Shown here one piece after another: positions 53,724 through 61,156 of a DNA stretch of 64,000 bases. A program made the position numbers and the translations under genes. How positions within the stretch are numbered: position 1 is the stretch's first letter; the number at the start of each line of letters is the position of its first letter. Below the pieces are notes generated by a model. The model saw only the letters and a list, made by a program, of their open reading frames with translations, was not told where the DNA came from and searched no databases. Source of the stretch: Bacteroidales bacterium UBA3843 (GTDB lineage: Bacteria; Bacteroidota; Bacteroidia; Bacteroidales; Paludibacteraceae); assembly GCA_002392745.1 (NCBI GenBank), contig DGHR01000012.1, positions 98,313 through 162,312 on the forward strand. The letters are read 5' to 3'.

Positions 53724-55190
53724 ATGCAACAGGCTTTTGACAACGATAAATATATCCGTATTCAGTCGGAGCATATTCGCGAGAGGATTCAGCAGTTCGG
53801 CAATAAACTGTATCTGGAGCTTGGAGGCAAGCTCTTTGATGACATGCATGCCAGCCGTGTGTTGCCTGGATTTATGCCGGATAGTAAACTGCGTATGCTC
53901 ACCCAGTTGCGCGACTCGCTGGAGATTGTTATCGTTATCTCTGCGTTGGATATCGAGCGTAACAAGGTCCGTCAGGACTTGGGGATTACGTATGACGAGG
54001 ACGTCCTTCGCCTCCGCGAAGAATTTCAAAACCGCGGATTTCTGGTATCTTCGGTGGTGATAACGCACTATACGGGACAGCGTTCGGCTGATGCATACCG
54101 CCAGCGTTTGGAGAGAAAAGGCATACGTGTCTATTATCATTATACGATTGAGGGCTATCCGCACAATGTGGAACTGATTGCGTCGTCCGAAGGTTTCGGA
54201 CGCAACGATTATGTAGAGACAACGCGGCCGTTGGTGGTGGTCACGGCGCCCGGACCCGGCAGCGGCAAGATGGCGGTATGCCTGAGCCAGCTCTACAACG
54301 AGCAACAGCATGGACGCGAAGCGGGATATGCCAAGTTCGAGACTTTCCCCGTGTGGAACTTGCCACTCAAACATCCGATTAACGTGGCATACGAGGCGGC
54401 TACGGCGGACATCCAGGATGTGAATATGATTGACCCGTTCCATCTGGAGGCGTACGGCAAGACCGCTGTCAATTACAATCGGGACATTGAAATCTATCCG
54501 GTATTGGATGCCTTGTTCACGTCTATTTACGGCTCCAATCCCTATAAATCGCCTACCGACATGGGTGTGAATATGGTGGGCTTTTGTATCAGCGACGATG
54601 CCGTATGCGCCGAGGCCAGCAAGCAGGAGATTATCCGCCGCTATTTCACGGCGTTGTGCCGTCTGGCCGATGGGGTCTGCAATGATTCGGAGATAAAGAA
54701 ACTGGCCCTGCTGCAAAAACAGGTGGGCATCAACACGGCTTATCGCAAGACGGTGGTCGCGGCGCGTGAACGGAGGGAACAGTCGATGGGCTTTGCCCAC
54801 GCAGCGGCTATCGAATTGCAGGACGGACGGATTATTACAGCCGAGGCGGGGCCTCTATTGGGCTCTTCGGCGGCTTTGTTGCTCAATGTGATGAAGGAGT
54901 TGGCGAATATCAGCCATGAGGTCAAACTTATTCCCGAAGACATGATTGAACCTATCCAGCATACCAAGATTGCTTACCTGCATGGCCGCAATCCGCGTCT
55001 GCACACAGATGAGGTTCTGGTGGCTTTGTCTGTCTTGGCGCAGCATGACGAGAACTGCCGCCGGGCGTTGGCTACTCTGCCGTTGCTCAAGGGGTGTCAG
55101 ATGCACTCTACGGTAATGTTGCGTGATGTTGACCTGCGCACTTTTGCCAAACTGGGCATAGACCTCACATCCGATCCCGCAAAAAAATAA
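53724..55190 (+). CDS. DUF1846 (UPF0371) family protein
   Basis: A 488-residue protein of the DUF1846 family, of unknown biochemical role. Family features are GGKLFDDMHASRVLPGFMPDSKLRML near residue 35, IVISALDIERNKVRQDLGITYD, and the nucleotide-loop-like VTAPGPGSGKMAVCLSQLYNE near 180. The end reads GCQMHSTVMLRDVDLRTFAKLGIDLTSD. Length matches the family (about 490-500). I start at the ATG giving MQQAFDNDKYIRIQSEHI, 24 nt after the -7 box, not at the longer frame that covers the promoter. Confidence 0.93.
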   Translation: MQQAFDNDKYIRIQSEHIRERIQQFGNKLYLELGGKLFDDMHASRVLPGFMPDSKLRMLTQLRDSLEIVIVISALDIERNKVRQDLGITYDEDVLRLREEFQNRGFLVSSVVITHYTGQRSADAYRQRLERKGIRVYYHYTIEGYPHNVELIASSEGFGRNDYVETTRPLVVVTAPGPGSGKMAVCLSQLYNEQQHGREAGYAKFETFPVWNLPLKHPINVAYEAATADIQDVNMIDPFHLEAYGKTAVNYNRDIEIYPVLDALFTSIYGSNPYKSPTDMGVNMVGFCISDDAVCAEASKQEIIRRYFTALCRLADGVCNDSEIKKLALLQKQVGINTAYRKTVVAARERREQSMGFAHAAAIELQDGRIITAEAGPLLGSSAALLLNVMKELANISHEVKLIPEDMIEPIQHTKIAYLHGRNPRLHTDEVLVALSVLAQHDENCRRALATLPLLKGCQMHSTVMLRDVDLRTFAKLGIDLTSDPAKK

Positions 55191-55332
55191 CCAATCACCC
55201 GGAGCGTCCTTCCGCTTTCGGAAGGAGCGGCTTCCGCCGAGAAAGGTAATAAAAAACAATAACCAATCACCCGGAGCGTCCTTCCGCTTATCGGAAGGAG
55301 CGGCTTCCGCCGAGAAAGGAATAAAAAACAAT
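55189..55332. repeat. Tandem duplication of a 72-bp unit containing two hairpins
   Basis: Copy 1 (55189-55260) and copy 2 (55261-55332) are nearly identical. Each begins AACCAATCACCCGGAGCGTC, carries a CCTTCCG...CGGAAGG stem and a GCGGCTTCCGC stem, and ends with AATAAAAAACAAT. A CAAT-type tail follows to 55352. The unit mixes the CAAT repeat with a REP-like palindrome. Confidence 0.9.
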
Positions 55333-55368
55333 CACCAATAACCAATCACCATTAACCATTATAAAATT

Positions 55369-56562
55369 ATGACCAATATTCATTACATCGGCTGCGATGA
55401 TGCCGGATTAGATTTGTTTGAGAGCCAGTACGCACTGCCCGAAGGTATGTGTTATAATAGTTATCTTGTCATGGGCAATGAGCACGTGGCAGTTATGGAT
55501 GCTATGGACGCACGGTGCTGTGACCAGTGGCTTGCCAATCTCGAAAACGCACTGGCAGGACGGCAACCTGATTATATCGTTTGCCAGCATATGGAACCCG
55601 ACCATAGCGGTTCGCTGGGGGCTTTCCTTGCTCGCTATCCCGAGACAACCGTCGTTTGCAGCAAGCAGGCGGCTGTTATGATGACGCAGTTTGGCGTGGA
55701 GCCCAAGAAAACGCAGCTGGTAGGCGAGGGGAGTACACTCGACCTGGGCGGATTGACTTTGCATTTCATTGCTGCGCCGATGGTGCACTGGCCTGAAGTT
55801 ATCATGACATGGTGTCCGGAGGAGAAGGTGCTCTTCTCGGCGGACGGATTTGGTAAGTTCGGAGTCTATCATGCCGACGAGGATGACTGGGCATGCGAGG
55901 CAAGGCGTTATTATTTCAATATCGTTGGTAAATACGGCATGCAGGTATCGAATGTCCTGAAGAAGCTGAACAACCTCCCCTCCTTCCAAACGGAAGGCCT
56001 TACTCTCGCGCCGCTCCACGGACCGGTGCTCGAGGGGGAGAAGAAAGACGAAGCCCTCAGGCTTTATACTATCTGGAGTGCCTACGATGTGGAGACTGAC
56101 GGTGTACTGGTTGCTTATGCCTCTATCCATGGCAACACTCGCCGTGCCGCGGAGCAACTCGCCGGGATTCTCAAGCAAAAAGCAACTTCTTCCCTTGAGG
56201 GAAAGGGTGGGGAGAAGTTCAAAGTTGCCATTACCGACCTCTCTCGCGACGACATGGCGGAGGCTATCGAGGATGCTTTCCGCATGAACCGTCTAGTGCT
56301 GTGTTGCGCCACCTACGATGGAGATATCTTCCCGCCGATGCACATGTTCCTGCATAAACTGCGCCTCAAGGGCTATCAGAACCGCCGTGTCGCGCTCGTT
56401 GAGAACGGCTCTTGGGCGCCGCAGGCCGTCAAGGTCATGCGCGAGATGCTCACGCCTTGCAAGAATCTGGAGATAGTCGAACCTACGGTTACTATCCGTG
56501 GAGCGCTCAAACTGGCGCAAATAGCCGAATTGGAAGCATTGGCCGATGCGATTCTGGCATAA
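55369..56562 (+). CDS. FprA-type flavodiiron protein
   Basis: A 397-residue protein reducing O2 or NO in the cytoplasm for oxygen protection. The metallo-beta-lactamase domain (1-245) carries diiron ligands in CQHMEPDHSGSLGAFL, MVHWPEVIMTW, LFSADGFGKFG and APLHGP. The flavodoxin domain (250-397) starts VLVAYASIHGNTRRAAEQL, the FMN phosphate loop. Two segments look inserted by palindromic DNA elements: NLPSFQTEGLTLAP near 206 and TSSLEGKGGEKF near 275. The latter is the same peptide as in the COG0523 protein. Both lie in loops, so function is probably kept. No fused rubredoxin is present. It overlaps the next gene by 17 bp. Confidence 0.93.
   Translation: MTNIHYIGCDDAGLDLFESQYALPEGMCYNSYLVMGNEHVAVMDAMDARCCDQWLANLENALAGRQPDYIVCQHMEPDHSGSLGAFLARYPETTVVCSKQAAVMMTQFGVEPKKTQLVGEGSTLDLGGLTLHFIAAPMVHWPEVIMTWCPEEKVLFSADGFGKFGVYHADEDDWACEARRYYFNIVGKYGMQVSNVLKKLNNLPSFQTEGLTLAPLHGPVLEGEKKDEALRLYTIWSAYDVETDGVLVAYASIHGNTRRAAEQLAGILKQKATSSLEGKGGEKFKVAITDLSRDDMAEAIEDAFRMNRLVLCCATYDGDIFPPMHMFLHKLRLKGYQNRRVALVENGSWAPQAVKVMREMLTPCKNLEIVEPTVTIRGALKLAQIAELEALADAILA
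56187..56218. repeat. Palindromic element inserted in frame in the FprA gene
   Basis: TTCCCTTGAGGGAAAGGGTG followed by GGGAGAAG is a stem-loop encoding SSLEGKGGEK. It matches the copy at 24315-24346 in sequence, orientation and reading frame. Confidence 0.85.
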
Positions 56563-57502
56563 GATATGTGGCCTCTTGCTCTGCCTGCCGGCGTTGGTGC
56601 CGAATGCATGGGCGGCGTTGACTGTCACTTCCAATGGAATGGATATGTCGGATAGCCTCCTGTCTGCCATTACGCACAACGACACGCTCTTTCTGGACGG
56701 CTCCAACGGAGAGTTCGTCTTGGGTCATACTGTGGTTCTCAAATATCTGAACAACAAGACGATAATTGGTACGCACGGCGCATGTCTGCGTACCCGTTTT
56801 TGTCTTACGGCGGATATCCGCTCTATGTTGGATAGTGCCGGCGTGATGAGTCTCTCTACTGCGGGCGAAGGAGGTCGTCTGTCGAACGGACAGATGGTGC
56901 GTGAACAGCGCGAACGGCAGACACGTCAGCTCTTCATCGACCGTTTCCGGGACCCCGGAGAGTCGTTCCGTTCGTCTGGAGGTATTCAACTCTCTCATTG
57001 CCGCTTTATCACTATCCGCGGTTTGCGTATGCAGGGTCCGGGAGCTGTGGACGTCAGCGGAAACGACTTGCTGGGAATGGACCATTCTGTGCATATAACG
57101 ATTGATAGTTGTGTCTTCATGGATGGTATGGACGGAAATCTGGATATTACCTCCCAGTCCGACTCTGTGTATATCTCCCGCTGCTATTTCGGCTATTCCG
57201 AGCGGAGCTACGACCATATGAACTCTAATCTCGTTGGCGCGGCGGACCGGGTGGTGGCGGACCGCGGCAAACTGCACGTGACCTATGCTTATTGCACGTG
57301 GGGCGAGGGGTGCCGCCAGCGGATGCCGATGGTGCGTTTCGGTACTATTCTCTTGGACCATTGCCGATGGACCTGTACTACAGACCATCCTGTCGTTGAT
57401 GTCCGTCGTGAGGCTACTGTCATCATCGACCATCCTTCTTTCGGCGAAGGAGTCCAGACTCCTTATCGCTGCGCCCCCGATGCCCAATGCATCCTCCGCT
57501 GA
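56546..57502 (+). CDS. Secreted pectate lyase-like protein (polysaccharide lyase family 1)
   Basis: A 318-residue protein with a signal peptide (RFWHKICGLLLCLPALVPNAWA). It has the parallel beta-helix pattern of PL1 pectate lyases: LNNKTIIGTHGACLRTRF (equivalent of vSNkTIiG), FITIRGLRMQGPG, HVTIDSCVFMDGMDGNLDITSQSDSVYISRC, and VTYAYCTWGEGCRQRMPMVRFG (equivalent of the hHN-R-P-R block). The metal-binding DG-x-D motif (MDGMDGNLDI) is kept. It is shorter than many PL1 enzymes. The substrate could be pectin or another polyuronide. The start codon is inside the end of the FprA gene. Confidence 0.82.
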   Translation: MRFWHKICGLLLCLPALVPNAWAALTVTSNGMDMSDSLLSAITHNDTLFLDGSNGEFVLGHTVVLKYLNNKTIIGTHGACLRTRFCLTADIRSMLDSAGVMSLSTAGEGGRLSNGQMVREQRERQTRQLFIDRFRDPGESFRSSGGIQLSHCRFITIRGLRMQGPGAVDVSGNDLLGMDHSVHITIDSCVFMDGMDGNLDITSQSDSVYISRCYFGYSERSYDHMNSNLVGAADRVVADRGKLHVTYAYCTWGEGCRQRMPMVRFGTILLDHCRWTCTTDHPVVDVRREATVIIDHPSFGEGVQTPYRCAPDAQCILR

Positions 57503-57511
57503 CTCCTTTCA

Positions 57512-57652
57512 CCAATCACCAATAACCAATCACCAATCACCAATAACCTTTCCCCTTTCACCTCTCACCTTTAACCTTCCTTCGTACATCGTACATCCGT
57601 CCTTCGTACATTTACTTTCCCCTTTCACCTTTCACCTTTCACCTTTCACCTA
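57512..57652. repeat. CAAT-type and TTTCACC-type simple repeats
   Basis: 57512-57550 is ACCAATCACC/AATAACC repeats. It is followed by CCTTTCACC units (57552-57570 and 57617-57652) and two TTCGTACAT copies. The 57503-57770 stretch holds only these repeats and no gene. Confidence 0.85.
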
Positions 57653-57773
57653 GTACCGCGAGCCACTCCCGCTGTCTAGTCCTCGCCGCTGTCTCGGCGA
57701 GCCCTTTCTTCTATTCCAGGGCAATATAATTGCCCGCCCTAAAACCATTTCTCCCGTTTTTTTTACTCGAAAA

Positions 57774-57806
57774 TTTGCACATTTCAAAAAATAGTTGTAC
57801 CTTTTG
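57774..57806 (+). promoter_or_regulatory. Promoter-like sequence reading into the TGTGTGAA repeats
   Basis: TTTG at 57774-57777 and TACCTTTTG from 57798, 20 bases apart. No gene follows on this strand; only the repeat, a short sequence and the 57877-57903 hairpin do. It may make a small RNA of about 90 nt. Confidence 0.5.
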
Positions 57807-57810
57807 CCAC

Positions 57811-57839
57811 AATTTTGTGTGAATGTGTGAATGTGTGAA
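57811..57839. repeat. Three TGTGTGAA units; left arm of a 29-bp perfect inverted repeat
   Basis: TGTGTGAA occurs at 57816-57823, 57824-57831 and 57832-57839. The whole of 57811-57839 is the exact reverse complement of 63171-63199, enclosing the accessory gene block. Confidence 0.9.
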
Positions 57840-57876
57840 AATGCTCTGCATTAATCGTGCCCTCGCGGCTAAGAAT

Positions 57877-57903
57877 GAAGGACGACCTTTCGGGTCGCCC
57901 TTC
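57877..57903. terminator. Hairpin between the 57.8-kb promoter and the DUF3987 gene
   Basis: An 11-bp stem with one mismatch (57877-57887 with 57893-57903; core GACGACC/GGTCGCC). It ends 8 bp before the stop of the leftward DUF3987 gene and could end transcripts from both sides. Confidence 0.7.
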
Positions 57904-57910
57904 TCTCATT

Positions 57911-60181
57911 TTACAGTTTCTTCCAAGTCGATTCATTAATTTTAGTGATCTTATTGTTGGTCTTCCAACGGTTGAGAACCATGCAGATGGCGTTGTTCTT
58001 GACGGACTGACCTTTCCGCGCACGGAGTTTGATGAGGTCGGCAGTGGTGAACTCGGCAGGCAGCAAAGCGAGGAGTGAAGCTGCGGAACCTCTTTCGCCG
58101 GAGAGCACTTCGAGTGCGCCGGACAGTTCTTGCTCCATCTGCTCGCCCCAGAGTTCCATCTGATTGCGGAACACATATTCGGCTACCCACTCTGCAAAAG
58201 ATGCGACGGTCTTGGTGAACTTGCGGTTTTCGAGCAAGTAGCAGAGCATGCCTGCACGGAATCCCATTACACCGGCACGACGGCGAAGTGTGTCCATCGC
58301 ATGTGAGTCAGCTTCCATCGCCTGTTGCCGCTTCTGTTCCAGCCAGTTAGCAATAACCGTGTTCAGTTGCGGACAGACGAGTGTGCCTTGTTCGGCATCG
58401 AGCCGACGTGCCCAACGGATGATCTCGGCGCGTTCGGCTTCGGTATAAGGTGCAAAAACAGGAATCTCTGTGAAAGAGGTGTCGGGAAGTTGAGCGAAAC
58501 ATACACGTGTTGCCAAACCGTTTTCGAGATCTTTGAAAAAGCGTTTCATGGAGTTGGGAGTGCCGGTAAGAAGCAAGTTGTAATAGACCTTGATATGCGC
58601 ATTAAAACTCGAATCGGACATGTAGGCTTGACCATATTCCGCATTGTCGAAAGCGAGACGGTAGATGTCGGATTTCTGGCTCCAGACTCCGGCGCGTTCA
58701 GACTTGACCAGCGTGTCCATTTCCTCACCGATACCGATGAGATGTTTGCCTTCTGCGTAGGTTAGCAGTTGGAGCAACTTGGCAATCGAAATGGCTACGC
58801 CATTGTTACGCGGACAAGCGTGCGGATCTTCCGGTTGGTTCTTGCTGTTCTTGCTTGCACGTAGTTTCTCCTTGTACGCTTGCTCTTTCTCACGTTCGAT
58901 GGCGTCTTGCTCATTAATCGGAGTGAGCAAAAGATCGAGCGGTTTGCGGATGAAAGACTTACCGGATGCAGCCGGTGCCGTGATACAAGAGAAGAACGAA
59001 AGCGATTGCTCTTGACGGTCGAGGTACTCAAAGCGGATGCGTGTTGCCAACGTGCCGAGGACAGGAAGCGAAGCAATAATCATTGCAGCACGATAGTCTT
59101 CCGGCAAGCGGCGGCAGACCAGTTTGAGCAGGCGCGGCAGTTCGGGCAAAGGCAATGCCGTGGATTTCTCCAGCGGCGATTGCTCGTCCAGATGTGCCTC
59201 TTTTTCGCAGATAGCGATAGCCGATTGGAGCACCATCGGTATTTGGCTTTTGCGCGGACGACCGATAGCGGAGGAAATGACTTGGCGGCGTTCCTGTTCG
59301 GTGAGACCAAAGTCCGGGAGAATCTGGAAAAGCAGCGAAGCATTGAAATCACAGATGTAGCGCATGTAGTTGGCAAGGGAGAAATAGACGGTGTTGCGTT
59401 CGCCTTGTACTGCTCCTTCTGCGGCTCCGATGGAGAGCATGAGTTGGTTTACGATGTTAGCGTAGGGAATGCCGCGATACTCCGGAGAATTCGGCGAGTC
59501 TTGACCGCTACGCTCTTCCGGGGTGTGAGGCGGCAAGGCAAGCGGGATGTTTGTCCATGCGTCAGTAGATACATGCTCCGGCATATAAAGCAGGCCAGCT
59601 TCATATATCCAAAGGATATAATCACGCGGAACGACATAGGACGCACGTGCGAGATCTTTGGTTACAGCATCATACTCGGTGATGTTGAGTACGGTTGCCA
59701 TACGGAGTTGCGCGGCTTCGATGGATTCGAGGGAGCCTAACCCCAGCCCTTCCCTAAAGGGAAGGGAGTTTCTCCGCCCTATAACCCGCAGCCCATGTCC
59801 GCTTGCGGTGATAGCAATCAGGTAGATACCATTCTCTATGAACCATTCTTCACTCTTCCCTTCAGGGAGGAGTCGGAGGTAGGCTTCCCTCGGATTGTCC
59901 ACATGATCCACGTCCAGCATAGCGAGACCGGACGGGATGGCATCTGCGCTGACGCGTTTGCCGTTACGGAAAGACGCTGCGTGCGGAATGATAATCGGCA
60001 GGCGACGCTTGAGTGCTTGCTTGCGGTCGTTGTAGTCCTCGGCAGTTGGGTCGAGTGCTGCAATGCGGTTGCAGATATTCTTCACTTCGGGACTGTCGAT
60101 GAGGCTGTCCCAGATTTCTTTGGAGAGTTGCTCAGGTGCTCCGGCAACTACGGATTTTTGATAACAAATTCTTGTTTTCAT
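57911..60181 (-). CDS. BT4734-like N-terminal / DUF3987 domain protein (VirE/primase-helicase-like)
   Basis: A 756-residue protein. Residues 1-190 match the BT4734/BF3469-like N-terminal domain (FRNGKRVSADAIPSGLAMLDVDHVDNP; ITASGHGLRVIGR), which resembles primase folds. Residues about 350-700 match DUF3987 with a P-loop-like TAPAASGKSFIRKPLD near 405 and a GIGEEMDTLVKSE Walker-B-like segment. This pair is common in Bacteroidales, often beside capsule loci or mobile elements; the role is unknown but replication-like. Two palindromic DNA elements appear inside the N-terminal domain (59735-59775, encoding NSLPFREGLGLGS; about 59852-59886). It follows two small genes with an 8-bp gap. Confidence 0.88.
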   Translation of the reverse strand: MKTRICYQKSVVAGAPEQLSKEIWDSLIDSPEVKNICNRIAALDPTAEDYNDRKQALKRRLPIIIPHAASFRNGKRVSADAIPSGLAMLDVDHVDNPREAYLRLLPEGKSEEWFIENGIYLIAITASGHGLRVIGRRNSLPFREGLGLGSLESIEAAQLRMATVLNITEYDAVTKDLARASYVVPRDYILWIYEAGLLYMPEHVSTDAWTNIPLALPPHTPEERSGQDSPNSPEYRGIPYANIVNQLMLSIGAAEGAVQGERNTVYFSLANYMRYICDFNASLLFQILPDFGLTEQERRQVISSAIGRPRKSQIPMVLQSAIAICEKEAHLDEQSPLEKSTALPLPELPRLLKLVCRRLPEDYRAAMIIASLPVLGTLATRIRFEYLDRQEQSLSFFSCITAPAASGKSFIRKPLDLLLTPINEQDAIEREKEQAYKEKLRASKNSKNQPEDPHACPRNNGVAISIAKLLQLLTYAEGKHLIGIGEEMDTLVKSERAGVWSQKSDIYRLAFDNAEYGQAYMSDSSFNAHIKVYYNLLLTGTPNSMKRFFKDLENGLATRVCFAQLPDTSFTEIPVFAPYTEAERAEIIRWARRLDAEQGTLVCPQLNTVIANWLEQKRQQAMEADSHAMDTLRRRAGVMGFRAGMLCYLLENRKFTKTVASFAEWVAEYVFRNQMELWGEQMEQELSGALEVLSGERGSAASLLALLPAEFTTADLIKLRARKGQSVKNNAICMVLNRWKTNNKITKINESTWKKL
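59735..59775. repeat. Palindromic element inserted in frame in the DUF3987 gene
   Basis: CCCTTCCCTAAAGGGAAGGG with a CCTAACCCCAG flank forms a stem-loop of the dispersed family. It is in reverse orientation to the gene and is read as NSLPFREGLGLGS. It directly follows the conserved HGLRVIGR strand. Confidence 0.85.
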
Positions 60182-60189
60182 ATTAAATC

Positions 60190-60537
60190 TTATTTGATGT
60201 TACTTGATTTCTTTGCGTTCCATTTGCCTTTAGAGCGGGTCCATTCACAACCGACGGCGTGAATCTCGGCATGGTCTTCGGGATAGAGTTTGCGCTGACG
60301 GATAGCACGTTTGTGGACGGCTTTCTGCATCGCTTTCCATTGCTCCTCGGTGACTTCGAGTTTGTCTATACAATGGACATTGTAGATGTCACAATCTGCC
60401 ATCCATGGGTTCATGGTCATGCGGCAGTATGTCTTGAGAGGAATACCGCGTACACCGGTCACTTGGCCTGTCTCGGTGTAGAAGGGGCAGTCCGTGCTAC
60501 ACGGACTACCACCTTTCCGAAGGGCGATGATTAACAT
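60190..60537 (-). CDS. Small Cys-rich protein of unknown function
   Basis: A 115-residue protein I do not recognise. It has five cysteines clustered in the first half (C13, C17, C38, C49 and C56, with a CSTDCPF motif), which could bind a metal, and a basic C-terminus (RAIRQRKLYPEDH, WTRSKGKWNAKK). It overlaps the upstream small gene by 7 bp and is 8 bp before the DUF3987 gene, so the three form a tight transcription unit and probably act together in DNA or RNA handling; that last step is inference. Confidence 0.75.
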   Translation of the reverse strand: MLIIALRKGGSPCSTDCPFYTETGQVTGVRGIPLKTYCRMTMNPWMADCDIYNVHCIDKLEVTEEQWKAMQKAVHKRAIRQRKLYPEDHAEIHAVGCEWTRSKGKWNAKKSSNIK

Positions 60538-60914
60538 GAGGCCTCCTTTCTGAGTGCTCGGATGGCTTCTACCACTTTCGACAGCTCCATCTCACAGAGG
60601 TTGTCGCCCATTTGTTCGACCTGCTGCGTAAGGATGTCCGCGAGTTCACGACCGGTAGCGTAATCCTCATGCGGGATATACAACTCCAGTTTGATGTGGT
60701 TGGCATTGGCAGAGACTTTGCCGTTCTTGGAGCGGTCCAACACTTGCCAATGCAGTTCCGGATGGATGGTGTGCGGTCGTGCGCCGCGTTCGGTAAAAGT
60801 GAACTTGTCTTCCTCGTTGCGGAAGAGTGTTCCTTTGCGACTGTCCATCACTTGCAAGTCATCTTGCTTCATCAGCGTGACTAAGTCCACGCACAAATTA
60901 ATGTTTTTTTTCAT
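60531..60914 (-). CDS. Small protein of unknown function
   Basis: A 127-residue protein I do not recognise. The middle contains beta-rich sequence (HPELHWQVLDRSKNGKVSANANHIKLELYIP). The C-terminus is an amphipathic helix (GRELADILTQQVEQMGDNLCEMELSKVVEAIRALRKEA). There is no signal peptide or membrane helix. It starts the three-gene unit with the Cys-rich protein and the DUF3987 protein; the upstream 240 bp hold TTTCGGGTGAAA repeats. I found no clear -7/-33 promoter there. Confidence 0.75.
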   Translation of the reverse strand: MKKNINLCVDLVTLMKQDDLQVMDSRKGTLFRNEEDKFTFTERGARPHTIHPELHWQVLDRSKNGKVSANANHIKLELYIPHEDYATGRELADILTQQVEQMGDNLCEMELSKVVEAIRALRKEASC

Positions 60915-60999
60915 TGTAGTAATTGTGGTGCGGGAAAACCGTAATCGACATTGATTATCGGTGTCGCATCCTACACCCTACGCTGAAAAAGGCCGTTTT

Positions 61000-61038
61000 T
61001 TTCGGGTGAAATTTCGGGTGAAATTTCGGGAGCCCGAA
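61000..61038. repeat. TTTCGGGTGAAA iteron-like repeats
   Basis: Two perfect adjacent 12-bp palindrome-like units (61000-61011, 61012-61023) are followed by TTTCGGGAGCCCGAA (61024-61038). Inverted partial copies CCCGAAA and ACCCGAAA lie at 61135-61141 and 61146-61153. The 60915-61156 gap holds nothing else recognisable except an AT-rich run (61100-61130). Confidence 0.85.
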
Positions 61039-61156
61039 CATAAAAGAGTCAAAATGACATAAAAAGAAAATCGGAACTCACTGATAAACAATGAATTCCG
61101 AAATAATTATTTTTTTTTTGATTTTTTTGCTTTTCCCGAAAGATTACCCGAAATGG

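Noticed and set aside
53622..54800. Extension of the RluA-like open frame to 857 residues
   Set aside because: The added part is antisense to the well-supported DUF1846 gene, and a promoter and ATG at 53619-53661 explain the shorter protein.
57841..57949. Short frame starting ATGCTCTGCATTAATCG after the TGTGTGAA repeats
   Set aside because: It reads through the hairpin and into the antisense end of the DUF3987 gene, with no coding character.
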